IMG/VR virus record: IMGVR_UViG_3300017748_000173
Coordinates: 1-21,685 of that record
DNA from: a virus
Length of the DNA stretch: 21,685 bases
Reading direction: 5' to 3' (one strand)
Positions 21,645-21,685 of the stretch are shown here, piece after piece. The translations under genes were made by a program, and so were the position numbers. Position 1 is the stretch's first letter; every line of letters starts with the position of its first letter. The notes beneath the pieces were generated by a model that made no database searches, was not told the origin of the DNA, and worked only from the letters and a program-made list of their open reading frames with translations.

Positions 21645-21685
21645 ATGAAAGTGGTTTATGGACATACAGATTCTATTTATGTGCA
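21645..21685 (+). CDS. polB: Family B DNA polymerase, C-terminal part (motif C), cut by the window edge
   Basis: Only the first 13 codons are inside the window: MKVVYGHTDSIYV. This is polymerase motif C, which carries the catalytic Asp in DTD, here Asp9 of His7-Thr8-Asp9. It continues directly from where the N-terminal part ends at 20717, so the two proteins should assemble into one polymerase, as in the split PolB of Methanothermobacter. His stands where most family members have the first Asp. A GTGATAA just upstream can act as ribosome site. Palm remainder and thumb domains must lie to the right. Confidence 0.85.
   Translation, partial: MKVVYGHTDSIYV

Noticed and set aside
20700-21685. Split intein joining the two polymerase parts.
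   Set aside because: The N-terminal part ends without a Cys/Ser splice junction or intein blocks, and the C-terminal part starts with its own Met and no intein C-block.
1-21685. tRNA genes, CRISPR arrays, insertion sequences, long direct repeats.
   Set aside because: None were seen on reading; the coding density leaves little room outside 17128-17208, which does not fold as a tRNA.

Overview
The window is a gene-dense, AT-rich stretch in which every supported gene lies on the + strand. Genes abut or overlap by a few bases, and most starts sit behind archaeal-type Shine-Dalgarno sites (GGTGA, GGAGG). No ribosomal, tRNA or host metabolic genes were seen. The mix of archaeal information-processing genes (TFB, PC4-like protein, RFC small subunit, sliding clamp, archaeal/eukaryotic-type ATP-dependent ligase, family B polymerase), a B12-dependent reductase and a bacterial-type GroEL/GroES pair points to a large dsDNA virus of a marine archaeon. 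The closest described type I know is the magroviruses of Marine Group II Euryarchaeota. That assignment is inference from gene content; no structural gene or host marker is visible here.

Layout. (1) 1-2945: C-terminal part of a monomeric class II ribonucleotide reductase, two small zinc-finger-like proteins and an unrecognised 378-residue protein. (2) 2929-4493: a TFB/TFIIB homologue, small zinc proteins and a MazG-like nucleotide pyrophosphohydrolase. (3) 4493-6792: an E1/ThiF-like adenylyltransferase, a three-repeat Myb/SANT-like DNA-binding protein and a JAMM metalloprotease. The small protein just upstream of the E1 gene ends in Gly-Gly-Trp-Asp, so a ubiquitin-like conjugation or sulfur-carrier module is possible. 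(4) 6789-9361: a minimal GroES-like protein, a GroEL without the GGM tail, and a DnaJ-like zinc-finger protein. (5) 9358-13609: small proteins including a PC4-like one, the DNA ligase, and a protein with a C-terminal histone fold. (6) 13602-21685: a degenerate LAGLIDADG-fold protein, a P-loop protein with a terminal PIP box (probable minimal clamp-loader large subunit), RFC small subunit, a probable ssDNA-binding protein, a structured 81-base non-coding gap, a Sak4/RecA-like ATPase, the sliding clamp, and a split family B DNA polymerase.

Together the genes make dNTPs (reductase, MazG), redirect host transcription (TFB, PC4, Myb, histone fold), fold viral proteins (GroEL/ES) and supply much of an archaeal replisome. 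The polymerase is broken just before catalytic motif C. The N-terminal part ends at 20717, five small genes follow, and the C-terminal part starts at 21645 and leaves the window. The strongest leads are the E1/JAMM cluster, the PIP-box P-loop protein, the histone-fold protein, the split polymerase with its gene cargo, and the RNA hairpins at 17126-17208.
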